64,000 nucleotides of DNA from Candidatus Marisimplicoccus framensis (GTDB lineage Bacteria > Bacteroidota > Bacteroidia > Flavobacteriales > Flavobacteriaceae), in contig CAJIZN010000001.1 in assembly GCA_905182065.1 (NCBI GenBank), forward strand, positions 496,001 through 560,000, written 5' to 3'. Shown here in pieces: positions 8,159 through 16,957 of the stretch (its first letter is position 1; every line of letters begins with the position of its first letter). A model generated the notes under the pieces. That model searched no databases, was not told where the DNA came from, and saw only the letters and a program-made list of their open reading frames with translations. The position numbers and the translations under genes are program-made.

Positions 8159-9592
8159 ATGAAAAATTTTCTCCCAATTTTATTATTAATGCTTTCGTTT
8201 GGAAGTGTTCATGCCCAAAAAACAAATAAATTAAAAAAAGAATTAATTAGCTCAATAGAGCAAAAGTCAAATGATCTTATAACAATAAGTGATAATATAT
8301 GGGAAGCTGCAGAAGTTGCCTTTAGAGAGGTAAAGTCTGCGGAATATTTAATCGAATATGCTAAAGAAAATGGGTTTACTGTTGAAGAAAGTGTTGCAGG
8401 AATGCCAACAGCATTCACTGCTACTTATGGAGAAGGGAAGCCAGTAATAGGAATTTTGGGAGAGTTTGATGCTCTTCCTGGTATATCACAAAAACGAGTT
8501 CCTTATAAGGATGAACTTCTAGAAGGTGGAGCCGGTCACGGCTGTGGACATAATTTATTTGGGACTGCTAGTTTAGGAGCTGCAGTAGCAATAAAAGAGC
8601 TTATAGAGCAAGGAAAATTAACTGGAACAATTAAATTTTTTGGAACACCAGCAGAAGAAAAATTTTTTGGAAAACTTTGGATGATTAGAGAGGGATTATT
8701 TGAAGATGTTGATGTTGTTATGGACTGGCATCCAGCTGATCATACCGAGGCAAATGTCCAGCCCTCACTTGCCCTAGTTGATTTTATGGTTGAATATTCA
8801 GGCCAATCTGCTCATGCATCTGCAGATCCATGGAATGCTAGAAGTGCTTCAGATGCCTTGGAATTATATACGCATGGAATAAATTCATACAGGGAACACA
8901 TAAAACCAAGCGTAAGAATTCATTATCATATTCAAGATGCAGGTCAAGTTGTTAATGTTGTTCCTGATTATTCTAGAATTTGGGTGAGAGTAAGAGATAT
9001 AACCAGAGAAGGAATGGTTCCTGTTTATGATCAGGTTAAAAAAATGGCTGGAGGAGCTGCTATAATGGCTAATGTTGACCATAAAGTCTCATTAATTTCT
9101 GGAATTCACGACCTTCTTCCTAATAGAACTGGTGGGGCAGTTATGCAAAAAAACCTTGAAAATTTAGGAGATATAAACTATACTCAAGAAGAGGTCAATT
9201 TTGCAATTGAAATGCAAAAAGAAAATGGAAAACCTACAATAGGTATAGATGGAAAGATTAGACCTCTAAGAGAAACTCTTGAAAGTCCTGGTGGAGGTTC
9301 AACAGATGTTGGCGATGTTAGCTATAACGTTCCGGTTGTCAGTCTAGCAGTAACAGTTGCCCCTAAAGATGTCCCATGGCACTCATGGTCTGTAGTTGCA
9401 AGTTCAGGAATGTCAATTGGACATAAAGGAATGCTTCATGCAACAAAGGCTTTGGGAATGACAATGATCGATATATTTAAGGATAAAAAATTAAGAGAAG
9501 AAATAAAAAAAGAGTTTGATGAAAGAAAGGGAGATTATATATATGATCCTTTTTTAAATCCAGGACCTCCTCCATTAGATTATGAGGATTAA
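8159..9592 (+). CDS. Exported M20-family amidohydrolase (AbgB-like)
   Basis: 477-aa zinc hydrolase of the M20/AbgB group, which cleaves N-acyl or aminobenzoyl-glutamate-type amides. A signal peptide (about 20 residues, ending SVHAQ) sends it to the periplasm, unlike cytosolic AbgB. Metal-site motifs include EFDALPG, GAGHGCGHNLFG (near nt 8530), TPAEE, MDWHPADHTEA and the late GGGSTDVGDVSY. The lid-domain insertion is present. It lies beside the D-glutamate/dipeptide epimerase genes and converges with a Na+:alanine symporter, suggesting release of an amino acid outside the cytoplasm followed by uptake. The actual substrate is unknown. Confidence 0.87.
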   Translation: MKNFLPILLLMLSFGSVHAQKTNKLKKELISSIEQKSNDLITISDNIWEAAEVAFREVKSAEYLIEYAKENGFTVEESVAGMPTAFTATYGEGKPVIGILGEFDALPGISQKRVPYKDELLEGGAGHGCGHNLFGTASLGAAVAIKELIEQGKLTGTIKFFGTPAEEKFFGKLWMIREGLFEDVDVVMDWHPADHTEANVQPSLALVDFMVEYSGQSAHASADPWNARSASDALELYTHGINSYREHIKPSVRIHYHIQDAGQVVNVVPDYSRIWVRVRDITREGMVPVYDQVKKMAGGAAIMANVDHKVSLISGIHDLLPNRTGGAVMQKNLENLGDINYTQEEVNFAIEMQKENGKPTIGIDGKIRPLRETLESPGGGSTDVGDVSYNVPVVSLAVTVAPKDVPWHSWSVVASSGMSIGHKGMLHATKALGMTMIDIFKDKKLREEIKKEFDERKGDYIYDPFLNPGPPPLDYED

Positions 9593-10938
9593 ATCCAAGA
9601 TCTTTCCCTCATTTCTTTTGTAACAATTTTGGACAGATATATTATAGCTATCATATTGGGGATTGCCATAAGTGCAAAAGCTACATCAATTAATCCAATC
9701 ACAATTTCTACTGTCAAAATTGAAGAGATTATAATAGCCGCTATGTATATATAATTATAATACTTTCCTTTTTCAGGGGTTGTTAAAAAACCATAACATT
9801 TAACACCATAATAAGAATAAGTAAAAAGTGTAGATATTCCAAAGACGGAAATCATTATAATTAAAATATAATCCCCAAAACCAAAAAATAATCTTCTAAA
9901 AGCCTCAAGAGATAAAACAATTCCATTTAAATCAGTTTCTAGATAAGCTCCAGAAATAATAATTATTAAACCTGTAATCGTACAGACTAAAATTGTATCT
10001 AGAATTGGACCTAACATTCCAACTAACCCCTCATCTGTTCCTTTTTTTGATGTAGATTGACCATGATAAATTGGGGCTAACCCAACCCCACTTTCACTTG
10101 AAAAAACAGCTCTACGAATTCCAATTAACACAAGTCCCCAGAAACCACCCTGAACCATTGTATTAAAATTAAATGCCTCACTGAATATAAGGGCAAATGT
10201 TGAAGGAACAACACTTGCGTTGGACACTAAAATAAATATTCCTAAAAGAAAATATAGAACAACCATAATAGGAACTAAGCTTGAAGTAACTCTAACTATG
10301 GATTTAAGACCTCCAAAAATTACAAAAGAAGTGAGTATAGTAAATATTACTCCAATTATTAACTTCCAGTTACCATTACCAATATTTAAAAAACTATTTG
10401 GATCTATTACGTCAATGTAAGACTGGGTTAGTTGATTAGCTGTAAAAGCAGGAAGTACACCTACTAATCCTGCAACTGAAAACCAAATTGCTAAAGGTCG
10501 TCCCCACTTTTTGATACCTAAAGTCATATAGTACATTGGACCTGATAGATAATTACCATCTTTATCTTTATTTCTTAAACTAACAGCCAAGGAGCATGAA
10601 AAAAACTTTATTGTAGCCCCTATTAGAGCAGTAACCCACATCCAAACTAGTACTCCAGGTCCACCTTGGTGAATTGCAATGGAAACTCCTGAAATATTAC
10701 CGAGACCTACAGTAGCGGCTAAAACAGCAGAAAGCGCTTGGAACCTTGAGATACCAACACTTGATTTGTCTTTTTTTAGAAGAAGTTTAAACCCGGTTGA
10801 AATTTTTAACAAAGGGTTTGCACGAGAAATAATTGTTAGATAAATTCCTCCTCCAATTATTAGAAATAACATTACCCAATTTAGAGGAACTATAATCTGA
10901 TTGATAACATTTTCAATAATATCAAATAATCCAGTCAT
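9589..10938 (-). CDS. Sodium:alanine symporter family (AGCS) transporter
   Basis: 449-aa inner-membrane secondary transporter importing alanine or glycine with Na+. The family signature is clear: FQALSAVLAATVGLGNISGV near the first third, GGPGVLVWMW, GPMYYM, and RRAVFSSESGVGLAPIYHG in the middle, with about ten hydrophobic helices. Length is typical. Its stop is interlocked with that of the M20 gene in a shared TTAA (9589-9592). The pairing fits uptake of an amino acid liberated in the periplasm. Confidence 0.93.
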   Translation of the reverse strand: MTGLFDIIENVINQIIVPLNWVMLFLIIGGGIYLTIISRANPLLKISTGFKLLLKKDKSSVGISRFQALSAVLAATVGLGNISGVSIAIHQGGPGVLVWMWVTALIGATIKFFSCSLAVSLRNKDKDGNYLSGPMYYMTLGIKKWGRPLAIWFSVAGLVGVLPAFTANQLTQSYIDVIDPNSFLNIGNGNWKLIIGVIFTILTSFVIFGGLKSIVRVTSSLVPIMVVLYFLLGIFILVSNASVVPSTFALIFSEAFNFNTMVQGGFWGLVLIGIRRAVFSSESGVGLAPIYHGQSTSKKGTDEGLVGMLGPILDTILVCTITGLIIIISGAYLETDLNGIVLSLEAFRRLFFGFGDYILIIMISVFGISTLFTYSYYGVKCYGFLTTPEKGKYYNYIYIAAIIISSILTVEIVIGLIDVAFALMAIPNMIAIIYLSKIVTKEMRERSWI

Positions 10939-11006
10939 GTCGAAAATTAACGATTAAATTTTGAAAAGAATACTTTCTTTTTTAATTTATTAGAAAATTA
11001 GAAATT

Positions 11007-12137
11007 ATGCAATCAAGAAGAGAGTGGTTCAAATCTTCAATAGGGTTAGGAGGGTTAATAATGGCACCCTCTATATTAACTGCTGAAGAAATAAAAAAAT
11101 ACAATCCAAGACCGGTAACTAGTATTGTAAAGTTAAGTTCAAATGAAAATCCTTATGGTCCTTCAGAAAGAGTAAGAAATGCTATTAAAGATTCATTTGG
11201 GGATGCATGTAGGTATCCGTATGAATATATCTTGGAACTACAGAAATCTCTTGCTAAAAAACATAACGTTTCTCCAGAAAGTATTGTTATTACAGGAGGG
11301 TCTAATGAAGCACTAAGGGTAACAGGATTAGCTGTTGCAGATGATGGTGGTGAAATAGTTGCTGGACAACCAACCTATTTAGCACTTATGAGTTATGCTG
11401 AAGCATGGGGTGGAAAAATTAAATGGGTTCCAGTAGACTCTAATAAGGGATATGACTTGGGTAAAATTGAGGAAGCTATTGATGCTAAAACAAAGATGGT
11501 TTTTATAGCAAACCCAAATAATCCAACAGGCACACTATTAGAAAAATCATCATTAAGTGATTTTTGTGAAAGAGCGTCAGAAAAAACAATAGTTTTTTGC
11601 GACGAAGCATATTATGATTATATAGAAGAACCTGAATATCCATCAATGGATTACTTAGTCAGAGAAGGTAAAAATGTGATTGTATCAAGGACCTTTTCTA
11701 AGGTCTATGGTATGGCTGGCTTGAGAATAGGATATTTAGTGTTGAAACCAGATTTAGCAGATAAGTTATTTGGTGAATATTCACCTTATGGAAGAAATAA
11801 GATTATGGCACAGACAAATGTCCTTGCTGTTGCAGCAGCTTCGGAAGCATTAAAGGATAAAGACTTTTATTCTTTCTCTTTAAAAAAAGCAAGCCAGGAA
11901 AAAGATAAAATATATAAGTTATTAGATCATTTAGATCTTAAGTATGTCAAATCGAGTACAAATTTTGTCTTTTTTGAATCTCAAAAACATATTGATGATT
12001 TATCTAAAGAAATGTTAGATAAAGGAGTTAGAATAGGAAGAGCATTTCCTCCATTCTATGATTGGTGTAGAATTAGCACAGGGACAAGTCAAGAAGTTGA
12101 TAAGTTTATTTCTGCAATGTTAGAGGTATATAGCTAA
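11007..12137 (+). CDS. Class I/II PLP aminotransferase (HisC-like) with a twin-arginine signal
   Basis: 376 aa, fold type I aminotransferase resembling histidinol-phosphate aminotransferase: VKLSSNENPYGPS at the N-side, NPNNPTGT, CDEAYYDY, and the PLP lysine in SRTFSKVYGMAGLRIGY. The protein begins SRREWFKSSIGLGGLIMAPS, an RR motif plus hydrophobic stretch and small residues like a Tat signal, which is unexpected for HisC. It may be an exported aminotransferase folded with its cofactor before transport. No his biosynthesis genes flank it. Substrate unknown; HisC-like describes the fold only. Confidence 0.82.
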   Translation: MQSRREWFKSSIGLGGLIMAPSILTAEEIKKYNPRPVTSIVKLSSNENPYGPSERVRNAIKDSFGDACRYPYEYILELQKSLAKKHNVSPESIVITGGSNEALRVTGLAVADDGGEIVAGQPTYLALMSYAEAWGGKIKWVPVDSNKGYDLGKIEEAIDAKTKMVFIANPNNPTGTLLEKSSLSDFCERASEKTIVFCDEAYYDYIEEPEYPSMDYLVREGKNVIVSRTFSKVYGMAGLRIGYLVLKPDLADKLFGEYSPYGRNKIMAQTNVLAVAAASEALKDKDFYSFSLKKASQEKDKIYKLLDHLDLKYVKSSTNFVFFESQKHIDDLSKEMLDKGVRIGRAFPPFYDWCRISTGTSQEVDKFISAMLEVYS

Positions 12138-12790
12138 TTCTTATAAATAATATACGTCGCTTTTACACCTGTTGCTAAATTCCATCTATTGGTGCCCACG
12201 AGTTTGCCTTGGTCATCATAGACAATAATTTCTGCTGTATTTGGGCCTGAGCTCCCTTGGTTTAATGCAACAAAGTCTACGACGTTAAACCCACTTTTCA
12301 AGTCAAGTTTAAAACCTTTTGCTTTTTCAGTTAATAAAATTGCTGGCATAACAACCTCATCGTTTACTTGGATTTTAATTAAATCCCCATCAGGATATTC
12401 ATGATCTCTTAAAACTATATTTACATACTCTCCATCATTTCTGATTTCCCCAAGAAACATGTCTACTTTAAATTGATTTACATTTTTATTTGACTCAGAT
12501 TCTTTTTTATTTAATCTTGATAGATAGAAACCATTTGAATTAATAAATCTTTCTGGTCTTTTCTTTTCAACCTTAGCATCAGGAAAGAAATTTTTTTTAT
12601 TTTTTTCTTCTAATTTTTTTAAAAATGGATTCTCCTTTTTTTTAAGATTTAAAAGAGAGTTTTTTGATTTAGAATTTGATATAGAAAATGGATTTCCAGA
12701 TGAACTATTAGAGTTATCCTGAGAATAACTAACTCCAATAAACATTACTGAAAACAGTAAATAAATTAAATATTTATTATCTTGAATCAA
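12134..12790 (-). CDS. Secreted protein of unknown function
   Basis: 218 aa with a signal peptide (ending VSYSQ), then a low-complexity Ser/Asn/Lys/Glu-rich segment to about residue 90 and a compact C-terminal domain. That domain (VNIVLRDHEYPDGDLIKIQV, GFNVVDFVALNQGSSGPNT, ending GVKATYIIYKN) looks like a beta-sandwich found in uncharacterised Bacteroidota secreted proteins. I do not recognise a characterised family. The stop interlocks with the aminotransferase stop (12134-12137, CTAA), and the start is 33 bp from a divergent symporter gene. Confidence 0.7.
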   Translation of the reverse strand: MIQDNKYLIYLLFSVMFIGVSYSQDNSNSSSGNPFSISNSKSKNSLLNLKKKENPFLKKLEEKNKKNFFPDAKVEKKRPERFINSNGFYLSRLNKKESESNKNVNQFKVDMFLGEIRNDGEYVNIVLRDHEYPDGDLIKIQVNDEVVMPAILLTEKAKGFKLDLKSGFNVVDFVALNQGSSGPNTAEIIVYDDQGKLVGTNRWNLATGVKATYIIYKN

Positions 12791-12823
12791 CCTAATAATT
12801 TTATACTAAGATAAACCTTTAAC

Positions 12824-14596
12824 ATGCAATTAGAAAACATCGATTGGCTAATTATTTCGGCATTTTTTATCCTTTCATTAGCTATTGGAATAATTGTTTC
12901 AAAAAAATCAGGAAAAGATGTAACGGAATTTTTTCTTTCAGGAAGAAAAATGCCTTGGTGGCTTCTTGGGATTTCAATGGTAGCGACCACTTTTTCAGCA
13001 GACACTCCTAACCTGGTAACTGATATTGTTAGAACCAATGGTGTTGCTGGAAACTGGATATGGTGGGCATTCCTATTAACGGGGATGTTAACAGTTTTTG
13101 TATATGCAAAACTTTGGAGAAGATCAGAGGTTTTAACTGATCTTGAGTTTTATGAATTAAGATATAGTGGAAAAGGAGCAGCCTTCTTGAGAGGCTTCAG
13201 AGCTTTCTATTTAGGGGCAATCTTTAATGTTCTTATTATGGCTAGCGTTTGTTTAGCAGGAATAAAAATTGGAGGAGCATTACTTGGATTAAGTCCAGTT
13301 GAAACACTTTTAATTACATGTACAATTACAGTTGTATATAGTTCAATAGGAGGTTTAAGAGGAATTATTATAACAGATTTTTTCCAGTTTATATTAGCAA
13401 TGGTAGCTACCTTTTGGGCTGCATATGAGATTGTGAATTTACCTCAAGTAGCAGGGCTTACCAATCTACTTAATCATCCAGACGTTATACCAAAGCTAAA
13501 TTTAATTCCAGATATAGCAGATACTGATTTATTTATAGCAGTATTTATTATCCCCCTTGCAGTTCAATGGTGGGCTGTTTGGTATCCTGGAGCTGAACCA
13601 GGAGGAGGAGGGTATGTTGCGCAAAGGATGTTGTCAGCAAAGGATGAAAAAAATGCAATTTGGGCGACACTTCTTTTCAACTTTATGCATTACGCTATTA
13701 GACCGTGGCCATGGATTTTAATTGCACTGGCATCAATTGTAGTCTTCCCTGACTTAGACTCTCTTCGAGTAGCTTTTCCAAATACTATTGTAGGAAATGA
13801 TTTAGCTTATCCAGCAATGATTTCATTTCTTCCTCCAGGACTTTTGGGTTTACTGGTTGCCTCACTAATTGCTGCATTTATGTCAACAATATCAACTCAC
13901 TTGAATTGGGGATCATCATATCTAGTTCATGATTTCTACAGAAGATTTTTTGTAAAGGGTAAGTCAGAAACTCACTATGTGTCTATGGGTAGAGTTTTTA
14001 CCGTTTTGTTAATGGTATTTTCTGCATTTTTTGCACTTTTTCTAAACAATTCTCTTCAAGCATTTGGAATAATACTTCAAATTGGTGCAGGAACGGGTTT
14101 AATTTTTATTCTTAGATGGTTTTGGTATAGAGTAAATGTTTATAGCGAATTAACAGCTATGATAGTTTCTTTCTTGGTTGCCATTATGTTTGAATTTATC
14201 ATTCCTAATAACTTTTCTGTTGAAGAAAAACTTATCATTGGAGTTACGATTACTACAATTTCTTGGCTTATTGTAACGCTTATTACCCCACCATCAAGCA
14301 TGGAAACTCTTCAAAATTTTTACAAGAAAATTCAACCAGGAGGACCAGGCTGGAAAAAAGTGATAGAGGAGTCAGAAGCTAAAGGCATAAACATAACTGG
14401 AAAAAAAGAGAAATGGGATGTCCCTAGTGGTATATTGTGTATGCTATTTGGAAGCATCTCTGTTTATAGTATCCTTTTTGGAATTGGCTATTTACTTTAT
14501 TCGAAAACTACTACAGGAATAATATTTATGTTAATCTCAGTAGTTTCTGTTATAGTTCTTATGAAATTCTGGAAGAGACTCTCAACTGAAGATTAG
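12824..14596 (+). CDS. Sodium:solute symporter (SSS family)
   Basis: 590-aa inner-membrane Na+-coupled transporter. The N-terminal LAIGIIVSKKSGKDVTEFFL and GRKMPWWLLGISMVATTFSA blocks, the GGLRGIIITDFFQF segment and the WWAVWYPGAEPGGGGYVAQR loop are characteristic of SSS proteins, in the branch annotated as Na+/proline-, pantothenate- or sugar-like in Bacteroidota. About 13-14 transmembrane helices, with an extra C-terminal pair. The substrate cannot be read from the sequence. Convergent with NupC, with stops interlocked in TTAG (14593-14596). Confidence 0.9.
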   Translation: MQLENIDWLIISAFFILSLAIGIIVSKKSGKDVTEFFLSGRKMPWWLLGISMVATTFSADTPNLVTDIVRTNGVAGNWIWWAFLLTGMLTVFVYAKLWRRSEVLTDLEFYELRYSGKGAAFLRGFRAFYLGAIFNVLIMASVCLAGIKIGGALLGLSPVETLLITCTITVVYSSIGGLRGIIITDFFQFILAMVATFWAAYEIVNLPQVAGLTNLLNHPDVIPKLNLIPDIADTDLFIAVFIIPLAVQWWAVWYPGAEPGGGGYVAQRMLSAKDEKNAIWATLLFNFMHYAIRPWPWILIALASIVVFPDLDSLRVAFPNTIVGNDLAYPAMISFLPPGLLGLLVASLIAAFMSTISTHLNWGSSYLVHDFYRRFFVKGKSETHYVSMGRVFTVLLMVFSAFFALFLNNSLQAFGIILQIGAGTGLIFILRWFWYRVNVYSELTAMIVSFLVAIMFEFIIPNNFSVEEKLIIGVTITTISWLIVTLITPPSSMETLQNFYKKIQPGGPGWKKVIEESEAKGINITGKKEKWDVPSGILCMLFGSISVYSILFGIGYLLYSKTTTGIIFMLISVVSVIVLMKFWKRLSTED

Positions 14597-15912
14597 CCAA
14601 GAAGCATTCCAACAAAAGTTGCTGATAATAAAGAGACTAATGTCCCAGCAATCATTGCTTTAAAACCTAACTCAGTTAATAATTTTGATTTTCCTGGAGC
14701 AAGTATTCCAATTCCTCCAATTTGAATTCCTATAGAAGCAAAATTTGCAAAACCACACAACATAATTGTTGCCATTATAACAGACTTCTGATAGGTTAGG
14801 TGTAAAGCATTACCAACATCTTGAAGACTAGCAAGTTCTATATAGGCTACAAATTCACTAGCAGCAAGCTTAACTCCAAGTAGCTGACCCATAAGATATA
14901 TATCTTCATACGCTATTCCAATTAGCCACATAAGAGGAGCAAATAAACACCCTAAGATTAATTCAAGAGAAAAAGATTCATAATCAGTGTTTTGGTCTAT
15001 CCAATTATTAAGGCCAAAGACATCGGCAATTTGATAAAAAATCCCATTTACAAGAGCGATAAGAGCAAGAAAGACAAGAAGCATAGCTCCAACATTTACA
15101 GCCATTTTTATTCCATCTCTTGTACCATTGGTAATTGCAGAGAGTAAATTCGTACCAGTAACATCTGTACTAATTTCAATATTTTTAGTAACCTCTTCAG
15201 TTTGCGGAAACATCAATTTCGAAATAACAATAGCACCTGGAGCCGCCATTACAGAGGCTATAATCAAATTTTTTGCGACCTCTATTCTTTGAATAGGATC
15301 ATCGCCTCCCAAAAAACCAATATAGGCAGCAAGCACACTTCCTGCAACTGTTGCCATCCCACCAGTCATTAGGAGAAAGTATTCTGATTTATTCATTTTG
15401 TCCAAGTACCCTTTTACTAAAAGAGGTGCTTCGGTTTGTCCTAAGAAAATATTACCAACTACAGCCAAACTTTCCTGACCAGAAATATTTAGGAATTTAG
15501 TTAACATCCATGCTAATCCAGATACTACTTTTTGAATAATGCGATAATAGTACAGTACTGAGGTTAGAGCGGAGAAGAAAATAATTACGGGTAAAACTTG
15601 AAAAACAAATATTTCACCATACTTAGAAGAATCTGCTAATTCACCAAAAAGAATTTTAGAGCCTTGGTTTGTAAATGTGACTATAGCTAAAAACCCTTGC
15701 CCTAACTTTTCAAAAATCATTCGTACAAATTCAATCCTCAAAACAGCTACAGCAATAACCAACTGACTTGAAAGACCAATAATTATTGTCTTCCAATCAA
15801 TTCTTTTTTTATTGTTGCTAAGTAGGTATGCAATTAAAATTATAGAACTTAAACCTATAATTCCCCTTACTATTGATGTGATTGAAATCCCTTCGTGTGG
15901 AATTATTTCCAT
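14593..15912 (-). CDS. nupC: Concentrative nucleoside transporter (NupC/CNT family)
   Basis: About 439-aa inner-membrane nucleoside importer driven by an ion gradient. CNT signatures are present: NIFLGQTEAPLLVKGYLDKM, GGMATVAGSVLAAYIGF and the C-terminal LCGFANFASIGIQIGGIG. I chose ATG 15912 (MEIIPHEGISI), where similarity to flavobacterial CNTs begins; the upstream ATG at 15966 adds 18 unconserved residues. Its 5' end lies 61 bp from the start of the divergent GH16 lipoprotein gene. Family assignment is firm; nucleoside preference is not known. Confidence 0.9.
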   Translation of the reverse strand: MEIIPHEGISITSIVRGIIGLSSIILIAYLLSNNKKRIDWKTIIIGLSSQLVIAVAVLRIEFVRMIFEKLGQGFLAIVTFTNQGSKILFGELADSSKYGEIFVFQVLPVIIFFSALTSVLYYYRIIQKVVSGLAWMLTKFLNISGQESLAVVGNIFLGQTEAPLLVKGYLDKMNKSEYFLLMTGGMATVAGSVLAAYIGFLGGDDPIQRIEVAKNLIIASVMAAPGAIVISKLMFPQTEEVTKNIEISTDVTGTNLLSAITNGTRDGIKMAVNVGAMLLVFLALIALVNGIFYQIADVFGLNNWIDQNTDYESFSLELILGCLFAPLMWLIGIAYEDIYLMGQLLGVKLAASEFVAYIELASLQDVGNALHLTYQKSVIMATIMLCGFANFASIGIQIGGIGILAPGKSKLLTELGFKAMIAGTLVSLLSATFVGMLLG

Positions 15913-15973
15913 TAAAAAAGTTTTACTAAAAATAATAAATATTATTAGCTTTGAATCAAAATTCAAAGTATAT

Positions 15974-16957
15974 ATGAAATCCTACTTAACTTCACTATTC
16001 TTTTTTTTATTACTATTGATTTCTTGTGGAGGTTCAAAAACTAATTTGAACGACTCTTTGCTAACTGGAACTGTTAATCAAAATAATAATACTACTCAGG
16101 TCAACACAAATAATCAAGGTAATTCCTCAACTATTCAAACACCATCTTATTCTTTTGGAAATGAACTGGTTTGGAGTGATGAATTTGATGAGCGCATGGC
16201 CCCTGTTTCATCCAGATAATTGGAATATTGAAACTGTTCCCCCTGATAATGGAAGTTGGTACAACGGAGAGCTTCAATATTATACAGATAGAGAAGATAA
16301 TATTAAAGTTGAGGATGGCTTCCTTAATATAACAGCAAAAAGAGAGGATTTCAGTGGTAAATTTATACACTTCTGCTAGAATACATACCCAAGACAAATT
16401 TGAATTTACAGTATGGTCGAGTTGAGATGAGAGCAAAACTCCCTAACTGGGAGGGTATGTGGCCAGCTTTTTGGATGCTGGGAGCTATATTGATGACACT
16501 TAGGATGGCCGTTTCTGTGGTGAGCTTGATATTTTAGAACATGGAGACTTTGTTAAGATCCTCCACTAATTGATGATCCTGGTTTGATTTCTTCGGCGGT
16601 TCATTATGGTCCTTCAGACCATTCAAGATCACACTATGCATCTGTTCCAAACACAATCTTTTTTGATACTGGTCAAGAGAAGTTTTGTTAGAGCTGAAAC
16701 AACATTATTGATAACCCATTTGAGGATTTTCACACTTACTGCTCTTCAATGGGCTCCAGATAAACTGCAATTCTTTGTTGATGAAGAATTGTATTTTGAG
16801 TTTCCATTGCAATCTCAATCATTCACCTTTTGATAAGCCATTTTTCTTACTGTTAATTATCTTAGCTGTTGGAGGGACATTGGACCGATGGGTTTGTTGC
16901 GTCCAGGCTTTACCGAGTGCTACATATAAAATAGACTATGTTAGGGTATATCAATAA
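15974..16957 (+). pseudogene. GH16 laminarinase-like lipoprotein, broken by several frameshifts
   Basis: Surface lipoprotein glycoside hydrolase cutting beta-1,3(4)-glucans such as laminarin. A signal with lipobox LISC and an Asn/Thr/Gln linker is followed by GH16 pieces spread over three frames: LVWSDEFDE, PDNWNIE, YNGELQYYTDR, YGRVEMRAKLPNWEGMWPAF, the catalytic CGELDILEHGD (E-x-D-x-x-E, near 16518), LQWAPDKLQFFVDEE and a final YKIDYVRVYQ. At least five single-base indels lie between about 16190 and 16910. Motifs are intact, so sequence error is likelier than true decay. The end overlaps the TonB receptor start by 20 nt. Confidence 0.8.

Noticed and set aside
16131-16957. Several small ORFs in the GH16 region as separate genes
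   Set aside because: Together they spell a single GH16 protein when frames are shifted; none has its own start context.
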